Counted from the stretch's first letter, positions 20,418-32,318 are shown. The stretch: DNA of 64,000 nucleotides from Nitritalea halalkaliphila LW7 (GCF_000265075.1 NZ_AJYA01000013.1:2-64001); one strand, 5' to 3'. The notes: generated from the sequence alone by a model not told the origin. Numbers and translations are program-made.

Positions 20418-20999
20418 ATGCAGTTTCCAAAAAGAAGAAATATAACCTCGGAGCACCTTCAAAAATTTCACATTATAGTAGGGAGTAAAAATCCTGTCAA
20501 GCAAGCCAGTGTGCACGATGGTTTCAGTCAGGCGTTTATGGCGGACCTATTGGTTCAGGGTTTAGATGTGGACTCTGGGGTAGCGGATCAGCCTTTTGGT
20601 GATGCGGATACCTTTCAGGGGGCGCTAAATCGTGCCCAAAATGCTAAAAATGCTTTTCCAGAAGCGGACTATTGGGTAGGTATCGAAGGCGGAGTCGGGC
20701 ATGTGGGCGAGGAGTTGGAGGCCTTTGCATGGATCGTAATCTTGGATCGTGAAGGTAAGCGTGGCAAGGCGCGGACAGCCTCTTTTATTTTGCCGAAAGT
20801 GATTCAAGAGCTAGTCGAGCAAGGTATGGAATTAGGGCAGGCAGATGATCAGGTTTTTCAGCGGCAGCAATCCAAGCAGGGCTCCGGTGCTGTAGGAATA
20901 CTAACGAAAGGCGCCTTAACACGTAGAACATATTATGGTCAGGCCGTGTTATTAGCCTGTATTCCATTTATTCAGTCGAATTTATATGGGGATAGATAG
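20418..20999 (+). CDS. Inosine/xanthosine triphosphatase (YjjX/DUF84 family)
   Basis: The block IIVGSKNPVKQASV is the nucleotide-binding start of the NTPase fold, followed by DQPFGDADTFQGALNRA and YWVGIEGGVG, all typical for YjjX. The enzyme hydrolyses non-canonical ITP and XTP and so keeps them out of nucleic acids. About 16 residues precede the core; a later start is possible, but no other ATG fits well. It follows yebC by 13 bases. Confidence 0.88.
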   Translation: MQFPKRRNITSEHLQKFHIIVGSKNPVKQASVHDGFSQAFMADLLVQGLDVDSGVADQPFGDADTFQGALNRAQNAKNAFPEADYWVGIEGGVGHVGEELEAFAWIVILDREGKRGKARTASFILPKVIQELVEQGMELGQADDQVFQRQQSKQGSGAVGILTKGALTRRTYYGQAVLLACIPFIQSNLYGDR

Positions 21000-21025
21000 G
21001 TTAAATAGCCCATAGTTTTTTTCGA

Positions 21026-21057
21026 TTGGTTTTATAATTCAATAAATATTATCTTTG
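21026..21057 (+). promoter_or_regulatory. Bacteroidota-type promoter for thioredoxin
   Basis: TTG at 21026-21028 and TATCTTTG at 21050-21057 match the -33 TTG and -7 TAnnTTTG elements, 21 bases apart. The gene starts 33 bases downstream. Confidence 0.7.
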
Positions 21058-21089
21058 TGTCATCCATTAAGTACTAAACCAATAACAAT

Positions 21090-21403
21090 ATGCTACAGGA
21101 ATTAGAATCAGATAGTTTAGGCCAATTAGTGGCAGATAACGATAAAGTGATCGTGCAGTATGGTGCACCTGGTGTGGAGCTTGTCGAATCATGAAGCCTA
21201 AAATGAAGCGTTTATCCGGCGATTACGAGGGCGTTACCTTTGTATATGTAGATGCGGAGAAGCATCCGGAATCACGTAAAATGGCTGAGGTGACGAATTT
21301 GCCGACTTTCGCAGCCTTTAAAGGTGGAAGCTTAGTTAATCAGATTCAAACGAATAAAGAAGAAGCACTTAAAGCATTAATCGATGAGGTTACCACTAAT
21401 TAA
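21090..21403 (+). CDS. Thioredoxin-like protein, one frameshift at the active site
   Basis: The ATG at 21090 gives MLQELESDSLGQLV. The frame breaks near 21170. Adding one T restores YGAPWCGACRIMKPKMKRL, which puts the classical WCxxC active site in place. The rest, VTFVYVDAEKHPESR and EVTNLPTFAAFKGG with the cis-Pro, fits a thioredoxin of about 104 residues. It reduces disulfides in the cytoplasm; no signal peptide is present. A small conserved gene overlaps its last codons. Confidence 0.9.
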
Positions 21404-21641
21404 GCAGATCGTTTCTTTTATCGAGTCTAATGATGAGGACTGGGTAAATGAAACTATAGAGCTACTGGAAAACATTTCCGAAGTTTCTTCGTTAAAAGAT
21501 GAAGAAATAGAGGTAATAGGCGAATTATTATCGAATATGTACGGCTCCCTGGAAGTAAATCAAATGATTAAGGGAGGAATGGACAAGAAAGAAGCCATGA
21601 ATACGTTTATGAAGCGTGTTATGGGAGCGATAGATAAGTAA
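21384..21641 (+). CDS. Small conserved protein downstream of thioredoxin
   Basis: The 85-residue, acidic, helical protein begins MRLPLIKQIVSFIE and contains LLSNMYGSLEVNQMIKGG. It overlaps the thioredoxin gene by 20 bases in another frame, so translation is probably coupled. It looks like the small protein (DUF6952 type) that follows thioredoxin genes in this phylum; that assignment is from memory. Function unknown. No Cys is present. Confidence 0.72.
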   Translation: MRLPLIKQIVSFIESNDEDWVNETIELLENISEVSSLKDEEIEVIGELLSNMYGSLEVNQMIKGGMDKKEAMNTFMKRVMGAIDK

Positions 21642-21682
21642 GCTGAGTCTGTTTAATCACCCGAAAAACATTCTTTAGCGTG

Positions 21683-21708
21683 ATGGAAGCCCTCGGGCTT
21701 CCATTTTT
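21683..21708 (+). terminator. Terminator after the thioredoxin operon
   Basis: ATGGAAGCCC pairs with GGGCTTCCAT around two bases, followed by TTTTT. It lies between the converging thioredoxin operon and the gene on the minus strand. Confidence 0.88.
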
Positions 21709-22756
21709 ATTTTTCCCGATCTGCAGTGGCCGGATGAAGCTGTAGCAAGAAATTTTCGAGTGCCTGCCCGGGGTCTTCGGCAGCATCCCACTGTGCGCCA
21801 GCATAATTTTCATCACGTACCAGAAACTTGATGTAATATTTCGTGACGATCCGCTGGGTGTTACGGTCTGCTGGCACTGGAAATCCCATGCTCTCCATAA
21901 GGTCACTTTCACGCCCCTCTAATTTACTAAGGATAAATTGGATGCGTTGATTAAGAAGACTTTGCCGCTCCTGCGGCTGATCTAAAAATACAAAACGATG
22001 CGGATAATAGGCTTCGAAAAGCCGCTCTAGGTCCTGCTGTTCCTTCGTGCGCTCTAGGGCGATGCGGCTTTCACTGAGGCCGAGTCGATCGTAGCGGAAG
22101 TTATTTAAGAGTCCCGCTCCTGCTTGAAAGCCTGCCAGGGGTATCCCGAGCGCGAAGACATCCAGATTTAGGGGTTTACTGCGCAAGAAGCGGGCGGATC
22201 CGGCATTTCCGGTAGAGCCAGCACTCGCTCCTGCCGCGCCCCCCGCGATGCTCGGGAATTCAGGCACCTGCAGCACGAGGAAGTTGGTGCTGCTAAGCTG
22301 CTGTCCGAGGGTTTCCATTTCGGCGTAGAAATCGCTCGCATTATTACTTTCGAGCTGCCAGAGTTCATCGACCCGTACCATTTCTCGGTTGGGCTGAAAA
22401 GGCATGATGCTGCAGGTGATCTTGCCGGAACTTTTTCGTGTGAGAATGGCGATTTTTTGTACTTGGCGCTGCGCAAAACCCGCTGCGAAGCGCTGCTGAC
22501 TTTCTTCTGAAAGGGCTACTTCTTCGAGCTCAAAATATCCGATGGGATCAGCTCCCGCAGCTACTAAGGCGGGGTGTAGCGCTTCGGCTAGCTCTTGCCA
22601 TTCCAAGTAGGGACTGGCATCTGGAGCGCCTGAAATCAGCACCATCATCTTCCCGCTAAAGAGGTCGGCAGGAGTGTTTTGACTGAGGACAGGGGTACTG
22701 TACCAAAGAAAAAAGGAGAGCAGAAGGAGTAAACGCAACATGGGTCTAAATTTCAC
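21707..22756 (-). CDS. Secreted protein of unknown function
   Basis: The 349 residues begin with a signal peptide (MLRLLLLLSFFLWYSTPVLS after a first Met five residues upstream). The mature part holds SGAPDASPYLEWQELAEALH, a middle Gly/Ala-rich loop (GGAAGASAGSTG) and a charged helical C-terminal part. I do not recognise a family. The segment IALERTKEQQDLERLFEAYY suggests coiled coil. It stands alone between convergent and divergent neighbours. No frameshift is apparent. Confidence 0.7.
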   Translation of the reverse strand: MKFRPMLRLLLLLSFFLWYSTPVLSQNTPADLFSGKMMVLISGAPDASPYLEWQELAEALHPALVAAGADPIGYFELEEVALSEESQQRFAAGFAQRQVQKIAILTRKSSGKITCSIMPFQPNREMVRVDELWQLESNNASDFYAEMETLGQQLSSTNFLVLQVPEFPSIAGGAAGASAGSTGNAGSARFLRSKPLNLDVFALGIPLAGFQAGAGLLNNFRYDRLGLSESRIALERTKEQQDLERLFEAYYPHRFVFLDQPQERQSLLNQRIQFILSKLEGRESDLMESMGFPVPADRNTQRIVTKYYIKFLVRDENYAGAQWDAAEDPGQALENFLLQLHPATADREK

Positions 22757-22871
22757 TTATAAAATTAACGTAGAATTCGCATGATATTAGATTCGGGCGG
22801 AAGTTTTTCTCGAAAATGTTTCCACTATTAGTAGAATTCCATGAAATTTAGGGCATATTAAACCAAAGCAC

Positions 22872-23802
22872 ATGAAAACTATATTCCGATTATTCATACA
22901 AGGTGTTTTTGTCCTTTTCTTGTCCTTTGCGGCTCTGGCGCAGAGCTCCCCAGACACGGAGGCCATGCTGCGTGATTTTGAATACCTAGCTTCGGACGCA
23001 CTGAAGGGCGCAAAACGGGCTCCGAGGGGAGTAAGATGGCCCAGAAACATATTATCGAAATTTTCGAGCAGGCTGGGCTGCGGTCCCAGTTTCCGGGTTA
23101 CAAGCAGCCGTTCCGTTTTGAGGCCCGCAGGGAGCAAAAGGCCTATGAGGATGCTACAAACATCATCGGTTTTCTTCCCGGCACACGCTCCGAGAAACTT
23201 ATCGTAATTATGGCCCATTACGATCACTTGGGTGAAAAAGAGGGGGAGATTTTTAATGGCGCGGATGATAATGCCTCCGGTGTAGCAGCCTCTTAGGAAT
23301 GGTACGTTATTTTAGTACGAATCGCCCTGAAAACTCCATTCTTTTTGCAGTCGTGGATGCTGAAGAGCTCGGACATCATGGTTCTAGGGCCTTGGTGGCA
23401 GATTTTCCCTTTCCGATGAAGCAAGTGGAGGTGGTTATTAATATGGATATGCTGAGTCGATTCGATTTAGCGCGGGAGTTATGGGCGGTAGGAACAGCGC
23501 ATTATCCTAAGCTGAAGCAGGTATTAGACCCTGTTCAGGCGGGTGCAGGGGATATCAAGCTCGTGTATGGACATGATACGCCAGGACCAGGTGACTGGAC
23601 GATGGCTTCCGATCACGCCGCCTTCCATCGTGAAGGAGTACCTTTTATTTATTTTGGTGTGGACGATCATCCGGATTACCATAAAGCTTCAGATACTTTT
23701 GATCGGGTGGATCAAGAGGGCTTCGTTCAAGCATTTCGCTTGGTTTTAAATAGTGTTATAGGTCTGGATCAAGCGCTAACTGCGGGAAAATCTTTCCGTT
23801 AA
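22872..23802 (+). CDS. Secreted M28 family zinc aminopeptidase, two frameshifts
   Basis: A signal peptide (MKTIFRLFIQG to ALAQS) leads an M28 peptidase. Metal and catalytic blocks are visible in order: IVIMAHYDHLG (first His), FNGADDNASGVAA (bridging Asp), VVDAEELGHHGS (Glu-Glu), VINMDMLSR (Asp) and the last His in ASDHAAFHREGVPF. The frame breaks near 23009 and 23290. Adding one C at each place restores KGRKTGSEGSKM and GVAALLGMVRYF. It should remove N-terminal residues from peptides in the periplasm or outside. The ClC gene starts 24 bases later and may be cotranscribed. Confidence 0.9.
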
Positions 23803-23826
23803 ACAAGGCGCATAAGCAGAACACCC

Positions 23827-25607
23827 GTGGCGGCACAAACTCTTCTTTCCAAACTTCTGATTTGGCGCTTGCGCCATTTAAGCACAAAAAACTTTGTTTT
23901 GCTGCTTAGTGCTGTGATCGGGATTATCTCGGGTTTGGCAGCGGTTTTTCTGAAGTGGGCCGTGCATGCGATTCAGCATTTTTTAACGCAGGATTTTAAT
24001 GCGGCCTACGCCAATTTCTTTTATATTATCTACCCGTTAATCGGGATTTCCTTAGCGTATATAGTGGGTAATTACCTTCTAAGAGATGTAGGCGGTCACG
24101 GAATTCCGGATGTGCTTTACGCGATCAGTAAGCAGAATAGCTTGATTCCGCGGGTGAAAATGTTCAGCAGGGTGCTCACTTCAGCTCTCACAGTAGGTTT
24201 CGGTGGTTCTGTGGGCTTGGAGGCGCCTATCGTGATGACGGGCTCAGCCATCGGGTCGAATGTTGGGCTTACCATGCACCTGAATGCGAAAAAGCGGACA
24301 TTGCTTATCGGCTGTGGTGCAGCGGGGGCGATTTCTGCGATTTTCGGCGCCCCCATCGGAGCGGTTATTTTTGCGATAGAGGTAATCTTATTGGAGGTGA
24401 GTGCGGGGAGCTTTATTCCGTTGCTGCTGGCTTCCGTTATGGGGTCTATCACGGCCCTATTATTCGCCGATTCGGGTAGTATTTTAGAAATTAACTTGCA
24501 AGACGATTTTTTAGCGGCTCACATGCCATATTACCTATTATTAGGGGTGTTTACGGGTTTAGTTTCCCTATATTTTAGTCGAATCGTGCTGCGTACTGAA
24601 AAGTTAATGGGGCTATTAGAGGAGCCTGCAGTAAAATTACTTTACGGGGGAGCGTTTATCGGTTTGATCATCTTTTTCTTTCCGCCCATTTATGGGGAGG
24701 GATATGAGACGCTAAATGCGCTGATCGCAAATGACCCTGCGCGAATACTTCAAAACTCCCCTTTTTTATCGGAGGTAGATAAGCCTTGTTCATTGTGCTC
24801 TTTTTAGGCTTAGTCCTGCTGGTTAAGCCGATCGCTTCGGCTATCACGATAGGAGCGGGAGGCAGTGGTGGAATTTTTGCACCCTCTCTATTTGCGGGAG
24901 CTATTGCAGGCTTTCTTTTTTCCTATGTCTTGAATTACCTCGGATGGCTTCCAGTCTCTCTTCCGGTGGCACACTTCACCCTGGTGGCGATGTGTGGTCT
25001 GATGAGTGGGGTGCAGCATGCGCCGCTTTCTGCTATCTTCTTAATCGCTGAGCTGACGGGTGGCTATGCCCTGTTTTTGCCGCTGATGCTGGTGTCTGCT
25101 ATTTCTTTTCTTACGACCACTTACTTCGATAAGGCTTCCCTATACAAGCAGCAGCTGCAGGATACAGGGCGTTATATTCCAGAAAGCACGGATGAGGAGC
25201 TTTTAGACCAGATCGATCTGCGGAAAATAACGGAGAAAGACCTGCTTCCTACCGAACCGGAGGCCAGCTTGGCAGAACTCTGTGAACTCGTGAAAAAGTC
25301 AAAAAGGAATATTTTTCCTGTATTAGGAGCGGATGGTGCTCTGGTCGGAATCGTTACCTTAGATGATATCCGTACGATTATGTTTGACCCTGTAAAACAG
25401 CATCAGCTGCGAGTAAAAAACCTGATGCACAGTCCTCCTGACTTTATATTTTTAGGTGAAAATATGCAAATAGTTATGGGCAAGTTTGAGCGCTCTGGGG
25501 CGTGGAACCTCCCTGTTTTAGCGGATGGAAAATACTTAGGTTTTATTTCAAAATCGAGGATTTTCAATGCGTACCGCAAGCGCTTGATTAAACAAAATCA
25601 AGATTGA
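23827..25607 (+). CDS. ClC family chloride channel or transporter with CBS pair, one frameshift
   Basis: About ten hydrophobic segments carry the ClC filter motifs: GGHGIPDV, GGSVGLEAPIV with the gating Glu, and GSGGIFAPSLF. A C-terminal CBS pair follows (VKKSKRNIFPVLG, then FERSGAWNLPVL), as in many bacterial ClC proteins. The frame breaks near 24783; one added base gives KALFIVLFLGLVLL. It moves chloride across the inner membrane, either as a channel or in exchange for protons. The start is a GTG at 23827 (MAAQTLLSK). Adenine nucleotides may regulate it through the CBS pair. Confidence 0.9.
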
Positions 25608-26021
25608 TCAACGAAAAACTTTCTTCTTTTTTTCTCTGGATGCTGCCGATTTTTAAGGACTTGCATATTTTAAAATTCTCATTTTCAAACCGTTATCCAC
25701 AAAATCAAATTTTTCTTTTATTTCACAAGCGCCTGAAATTCAGAGAGTTGTGGCTTTAATTTTATTCAATGTGGATAAGTGTGGATAAGTGTGGATAAAT
25801 ATTTTCAACCCGCGAATGACCGATTTTAGCCTTCTGAGCCGCTTTTTTACGAACGGTGAAACCCTGATTACATGTCTTCAGTTACATACATGATTGGAAT
25901 CCAGCATATTTCCTTCGGTTTTCTTTCGAATCATCAATTTAGGCGACTCAATCCATTTTAGATACATGTGTATATGATCTTATTGTTACGTGATAAAGTA
26001 CAAAAGCAAACCTAGATAGTC
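25608..26021. other. Candidate chromosomal replication origin with four DnaA boxes
   Basis: No gene exists in these 414 bases. Four perfect copies of the DnaA box TTATCCACA are present: 25693-25701 on the plus strand, and 25770-25778, 25780-25788 and 25790-25798 on the minus strand, the last three spaced exactly 10 bases apart. AT-rich blocks flank them, which could be the unwinding region. In this phylum the origin is often not beside dnaA. Without a whole-genome GC skew this stays a candidate. Part of the region must also hold the promoter of the TlpA-like gene. Confidence 0.6.
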
Positions 26022-26513
26022 ATGAAATTATTTTCTTTACTAATTGTCTGTTTTCTTGGTGCATCTCAGGCTTTTTGGGCGACCCTACCTAAAGCTGAAA
26101 GCGACTCGTTTACGATCATTAAGTTCCCGCAACTGGAGGCGCATATTCAAGCGCCCTCTGATCAGCTGCGGATTTATAATTTTTGGGCCACCTGGTGTGC
26201 GCCCTGCATTAAGGAAATGCCGCACTTCGAGTCTTTAGCCTCAGCTGACCCTAACGTGGACCTCTTCTTTATCAGCATGGACGATGGGCGCAAGCCGGAG
26301 CGGGTAACCTCCTTCATCGAAAGAAGAAAAGTGCAGCATCCTGTCCTGCTGTTAGATGATGTAGATTTTAATGCCTGGATCGATAAAATAGACCCTTCCT
26401 GGTCGGGGGCTATTCCTGCCACGCTCTTTGTAAAGGCGAATGGAGAAACCTATTTCCATGAGGGAGAGTTAAGTGAATCCGCACTATCTGAGTTAATTTC
26501 CACCCATAAATAA
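26022..26513 (+). CDS. TlpA-like secreted thiol-disulfide protein
   Basis: A signal peptide leads a thioredoxin fold with the WATWCAPCIKEMP active site (CxxC) near residue 60 and the later block WSGAIPATLFVKANG with the cis-Pro. The length of 163 residues fits TlpA/ResA proteins, which reduce or oxidise disulfides in the periplasm, for example in cytochrome c maturation. A second thioredoxin-fold gene follows after seven bases, so they form an operon. Confidence 0.88.
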   Translation: MKLFSLLIVCFLGASQAFWATLPKAESDSFTIIKFPQLEAHIQAPSDQLRIYNFWATWCAPCIKEMPHFESLASADPNVDLFFISMDDGRKPERVTSFIERRKVQHPVLLLDDVDFNAWIDKIDPSWSGAIPATLFVKANGETYFHEGELSESALSELISTHK

Positions 26514-26520
26514 ATATATC

Positions 26521-27152
26521 ATGAAAAACCTACTCCGTTTCGGACTGTTTTGCTGCCTACTGGCAGTGGGCGCAGCCGCCTCTGCACAGGATAGCCAAGG
26601 GCTAAAGATAGGCGATAAGGCCAGCGACTTTAAGTTAAAGAGTGTCGATGGCTCTTGGGTTTCCCTTAGTGGTCTCTCGAATGCGAAAGGCGCCATCGTG
26701 ATTTTCTCCTGCAACTCCTGCCCCTATGTAGTGGCTTATGAGGACCGCATGATCGCGTTGCACGAGAAATTTGCCCCAGAGGCTACCCCGTCATCGCCAT
26801 TAACCCGAACGATCCGAAGGTAAGTCCGGGCGATTCGTATGAGAAAATGCAGGAGCGCGCGCGCGATAAGGGCTTTCCCTTCCCTTATGTCTACGATGAG
26901 ACACAGGAGGTGATAAAGGCCTATGGAGGCACACGCACGCCGCATGTTTATCTGCTGCATAAGGAGGCCGATGCGTTCGTGGTGAAGTATATCGGCGCTA
27001 TCGATAATAACTACCAAGATGCCAGCGCTGTGACGGAGCGCTACGTGGAAGATGCTATGGCGGCGATCATGCAAAATAAAAATGTGGCAGTGACCACTAC
27101 TAAGGCGATCGGCTGTACCATCAAGTGGACGCCGACGGGAGAAGAGGAATAG
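26521..27152 (+). CDS. Secreted redoxin/AhpC-TSA-like protein, one frameshift
   Basis: A signal peptide ending in ASAQDS is followed by a redoxin domain: GDKASDFKLKSVDG, the site SCNSCPYVVAYEDR with two Cys, then after a frame correction near 26776 RGYPVIAINPNDP, PYVYDETQEVIKAYGGTRTP and VVKYIGAIDNN. Adding one C repairs the frame. This subtype, with CNSCPY, is the common periplasmic thioredoxin family protein annotated as redoxin in Bacteroidota. It probably works with the upstream TlpA-like protein in thiol chemistry of the envelope. Confidence 0.85.
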
Positions 27153-27184
27153 GCTCACTTTCTTCGTCTGTCCTACTTCCTAGA

Positions 27185-27230
27185 CAAAAAAACCTTTCGA
27201 ATTTTAAGGATTCGAAAGGTTTTTCTTTTT
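27185..27230. terminator. Bidirectional terminator between redoxin and kmo
   Basis: AACCTTTCGAAT (27191-27202) pairs with ATTCGAAAGGTT (27210-27221), with A and T runs outside. It serves both converging transcripts. Confidence 0.9.
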
Positions 27231-27299
27231 ATTTGGGCATTTGTGACTTCTCAGTGGCGGCTGTCGCGCAAAGTAAGCGCCCTTACCGCCTCTTTAGAT

Positions 27300-28656
27300 T
27301 CAGACCGCTTTCGCGGCATCCATTTGGTTGATGATATCTTCGTAATCCAACTTGTCCCAGTTTTGGGTAATGAGTGGATCGGCCAGAACTTGTCGCATGA
27401 TCGCATCCTGCAGCTGTCCCTGCGCATAAGCCTCCGCATAGGGCATGTCGCTGAAGGTGACCATGGTGTACAGCGGCACCCACTCCTTCGGATAAAGGGC
27501 GTGCAGCTTGGCTTCGATTTTTTTACGGATCTGAAACTTAGGGTCCGCCACGGCATCACGCATTTCGATGAAGTTATCCAGGGCGAGCTGACAGATCGCA
27601 TCCGTATTCGGCTTGCGTATTTTCTGGAACTTGGCGAAAATCAGCTCCCAAGCAGCGGTGCCGATTTTATCGATCAGGCTATCTAAGACAAAGACATCTT
27701 CGAAGCCACAGTTCATGCCCTGTCCGTAAAAAGGAACCATCGCATGGGAGGCATCCCCGATCAACAGGCATTTATTTTGTACCCAAGGGAAGCATTCGAT
27801 GTTCACGAGGGCCGCCGTTGGATTTTTGAAGAACTCCTCCGCTAGATTTGGCATCAAGGCGAAGGCATCATCGAAGTAGGTGCGGAAGACGGTTTCTACG
27901 TCACGGGCATCTTGGATTTTTTCGAAGCAGACCTTGGTGCCTCGAAGGGCAAAAACAGGGTGCAGGTAAAGGAACCATCCGGATTGGGAAGGGCAATCAA
28001 CATAAACTTGCCCCGTGGCCAAATGTGTAAGGCATTCGGATCCATGGCGAAGCCACCATTCTCGCGAGCTGGGATGGTGAGTTCCTTATAGCCATGTGAG
28101 ATATATTCTTGACGGAAATTAAAGCGAACTTGCTTTTGCATGGCCATGCGCAGGGAGGAGTACGCGCCATCGGAACCGATGATGACTTCTGAGGAAACCT
28201 TTTTAGGTCCAGCAGGGGTGTTAAAAAGAATTTCACGCTTCTCCAAGTTGACGTCTTCACAGCGATGCTCGAAGTGATAGGCAGCACCTACCGCCTCCGC
28301 CTCCTCGATGAGCAGCTGGTTGAATTTCTTGCGGGAAATGGAGTAGATGGCTTGATCTTCTTTGCCGTAAGGCATAAAGCTCGTATTTCCATGCTCATCG
28401 TGAATCCGGCGCCCGTACATCGGAATGGCTAAGGGCATGACTTTCTCACGAAGCCGATTTTATCCAGTGCACGCCAACCCCGATCACTGAGGGCCATGTT
28501 AATGGAGCGTCCCTCTTCGAGGAGTTCTTGCTGGCGGCCGTCAGCGCGCTTTTCATACACGTGTACGTCTAGCCCACGCTTTCTAAAGTAGATGCTGAGT
28601 AGGGAGCCGATCAGACCCGCACCCAGTATGTTTATTGCATTTGATTCTTTCGTCAT
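27300..28656 (-). CDS. kmo: Kynurenine 3-monooxygenase, two frameshifts
   Basis: The FAD-binding start NILGAGLIGSLLSIYFRKRG, the block GRSINMALSDRG, VIIGSDGAYSSLR and GDASHAMVPFYGQGMNCGFED identify KMO. The frame breaks near 28452 (repair gives LREKVMPLAIPMYGRRIH) and near 27941 (repair gives LPFEGTKVCFEKIQD). The corrected length of about 452 residues fits the family. It hydroxylates kynurenine to 3-hydroxykynurenine with NADPH and O2. It is the last gene of a three-gene operon with kynureninase and 3-hydroxyanthranilate dioxygenase. Confidence 0.94.
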
Positions 28657-28669
28657 CTTTACTTCCTGT

Positions 28670-29967
28670 TCAGGTAAACCGCTTCAGCTCTTCTTCGAGA
28701 AGCTGGGCGAAGCGGTACACCTCTTCATACTGATTATACATCGGGGTGGGTGCTATCCGAATGACATCGGGATGGCGCCAGTCCCCCACTACACCGCGGG
28801 CGTATAAGGCATCGAAAAGTGCCTTGCCCCCCTTTTTCACTTGTAGGCTGAGCTGGCAGCCACGCGCCTCTGGCTCTGCAGGGGTAATGATGCGTACCCA
28901 CTCCTTCAGGGTGCCGATCTTCCCTAAGCAGAACGCTAAGTAGGCTGTTAATTGTTCACTTTTTTCCCTTAATCTTTTAATTCCTGCCTCCATAAAGAGG
29001 TCTAGTGCCGCCTGGTGCGCGTAGAGGGCCAAGACATTGCTATTCGCCAGCTGCCAGCCATCGGCACCGTACATGGGTTGGAAGCCTTTTTCCATCTTAA
29101 AGCGCTCGCCTTCATCGTGTCCCCACCAGCCGCCAAAGCGTGGTAGATCGGGGCGCTCCGCCCAGCGTTCGTGTACATAGATACCCGACACATTTCCAGG
29201 GCCAGAGTTGAGGTATTTATAGCTGCACCAGGTGGCGAAGTCTACACCCCAGGCATGGAGTTCCAGGGGGGCGTTTCCGATGGCATGTGCCAGATCGAAG
29301 CCGGCGAGGGCACCCACCGCATGGGCAGCAGCGGTGATGCGCTGCATATCAAAAAGCTGTCCAGTATAGTACTGAATGCCCGCCATCATGACCAGGCAAG
29401 CTCATCCCCCACCTCTCGGATCTTCGCTTCGATGTCTTCGGTACGCAGGGTCTGCTCCCCTTCTCGAGGCTGCAGTTCCACCAGACAGGCATCCGGGTCG
29501 AGGCCATGGTAGCGCAGCTGCGTCTCCAGGACGTAATAGTCGGAAGGAAAAGCGCCCGCTTCGGTGATGATTTTTACCCTTTTGCCCGAAGGGCGGTAGA
29601 AGGAGACCATCAGCAGGTGCAAATTACTCGTCAGGTTATTCATGGCCACGACTTCGTGTTCCTCTGCCCCGGTGAGCGCGGCTAGGGCGGGCTTGGATAA
29701 CTGGCGAATGTGGTACCAAGCATCTTCGCCATAAAAGTGTCCGTCCACTGCCTTCGTGGCCCAGCTATCCAGGGCGCGCTGCAGGTATTCTGAGGTGCTC
29801 TTGGGCTGTAGCCCGAGTGAATTTCCACAGAAATAAAGGGCGGGCTGCCCATGCACCTGCGGGAAGTAATAGCGCTCACGGAAGCTACGTAGGGGGTCCT
29901 GCTTATCCAGCGCTTGCGCAAAGGCCAGGCCCTCCTGAAATATAAATGCTTTAGGGGTCGTCTCCAT
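28670..29967 (-). CDS. kynU: Kynureninase, one frameshift
   Basis: PLP enzyme of the aspartate aminotransferase fold: YFCGNSLGLQPKS near residue 45, HFYGEDAWYHIR, VVAMNNLTSNLHLLM, the Asp block FDLAHAIGN and the PLP lysine in WCSYKYLNSGPG. One lost C near 29397 breaks the frame; adding it gives DELALVMMAGIQYYTG. The corrected length of about 433 residues is normal. It cleaves 3-hydroxykynurenine to 3-hydroxyanthranilate and alanine. It lies nine bases after the dioxygenase gene and 13 bases before kmo. Confidence 0.95.
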
Positions 29968-29976
29968 AGGGTTCGA

Positions 29977-31644
<1,668 letters not shown>

Positions 31645-31688
31645 CGCAAAGCAGAGGTGAAGCATGCAGGATTTAACGCACAACGTAC

Positions 31689-32318
31689 ATGTCAAGTCAT
31701 CATTTTGTAAAGGAACAACAGGAGCCGGCACTGCTGCTGCTCGATGTAGCGGGAGTGGATGCCGAGGCTATGGGCGCACTGCTGGAGTGGGCGCCGACGG
31801 TTTTAGTGGCGGAGGCAGTGCTGGAAAAGGTGCTGTCTTGGGGCGTTAAAATCGATGTGGCGCTGGTCTCAGAGGAGTTCGCGGCGCGGGAAACCGAGCT
31901 GCTGCGGGCGCACTACCCCCTGAAATTTTTACAGTGTACGCCAGAAACAGCCTACGCCACTGCGCTCCACTACCTGAAGGCCTCGAAGCATGAGGCGGTG
32001 CACGTTTTCGGGGATTTCGGCGCGCTGCGCCAAAGTGTCCTGGAGTTTACCTCTCAGCTAGGGGTGCAGCAACTCCTGTTTCAGGGGGATCAAAAGTTTA
32101 CGCCTGTACAGAGTGGTCAGTGGAAAAAGTGGCGTACGCCCGGTCGTATCACGGTTATTCCGGAGACGGAGCTTTACTTGGAATTAACGCGTCCAGCACT
32201 CCCTGACATGAAACTGAAGGCGGAAAAGCCCGTGCAGCTGGTGCTAGATCATGAGGGGAACTATATCTTCACAGCGCTGGAGCAGCGGGTGTTTTGGGTG
32301 CAGGAGACTTGGTTTTAA
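31689..32318 (+). CDS. Divergent thiamine pyrophosphokinase homologue, catalytic residues missing
   Basis: The start MSSHHFVKEQQEPALLLLDV and the pattern LLEWAPTVLVAEAVLEKVLSWGVKIDVAL follow the Cytophaga-type thiamine pyrophosphokinases in outline. However, where the family has an acidic GDFD-type motif, this protein reads VSEEF, and the TDxxKA-type region reads ETAYATAL. So the nucleotide and metal residues seem to be lost. It may be a pseudoenzyme or a relative with a new role. The frame is intact over 209 residues, which argues against simple decay. It follows the dipeptidase by 44 bases. Confidence 0.6.
   Translation: MSSHHFVKEQQEPALLLLDVAGVDAEAMGALLEWAPTVLVAEAVLEKVLSWGVKIDVALVSEEFAARETELLRAHYPLKFLQCTPETAYATALHYLKASKHEAVHVFGDFGALRQSVLEFTSQLGVQQLLFQGDQKFTPVQSGQWKKWRTPGRITVIPETELYLELTRPALPDMKLKAEKPVQLVLDHEGNYIFTALEQRVFWVQETWF

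Noticed and set aside
25770-25798. CRISPR-like or iteron plasmid repeat
   Set aside because: The ten-base units are DnaA boxes with no spacers and no Rep or cas gene nearby.
21090-27152. Programmed frameshifting in thioredoxin, M28 peptidase and redoxin genes
   Set aside because: There is no slippery heptamer with a downstream structure, the shifts are in unrelated genes, and each is fixed by one base in a short run. A technical cause is simpler.
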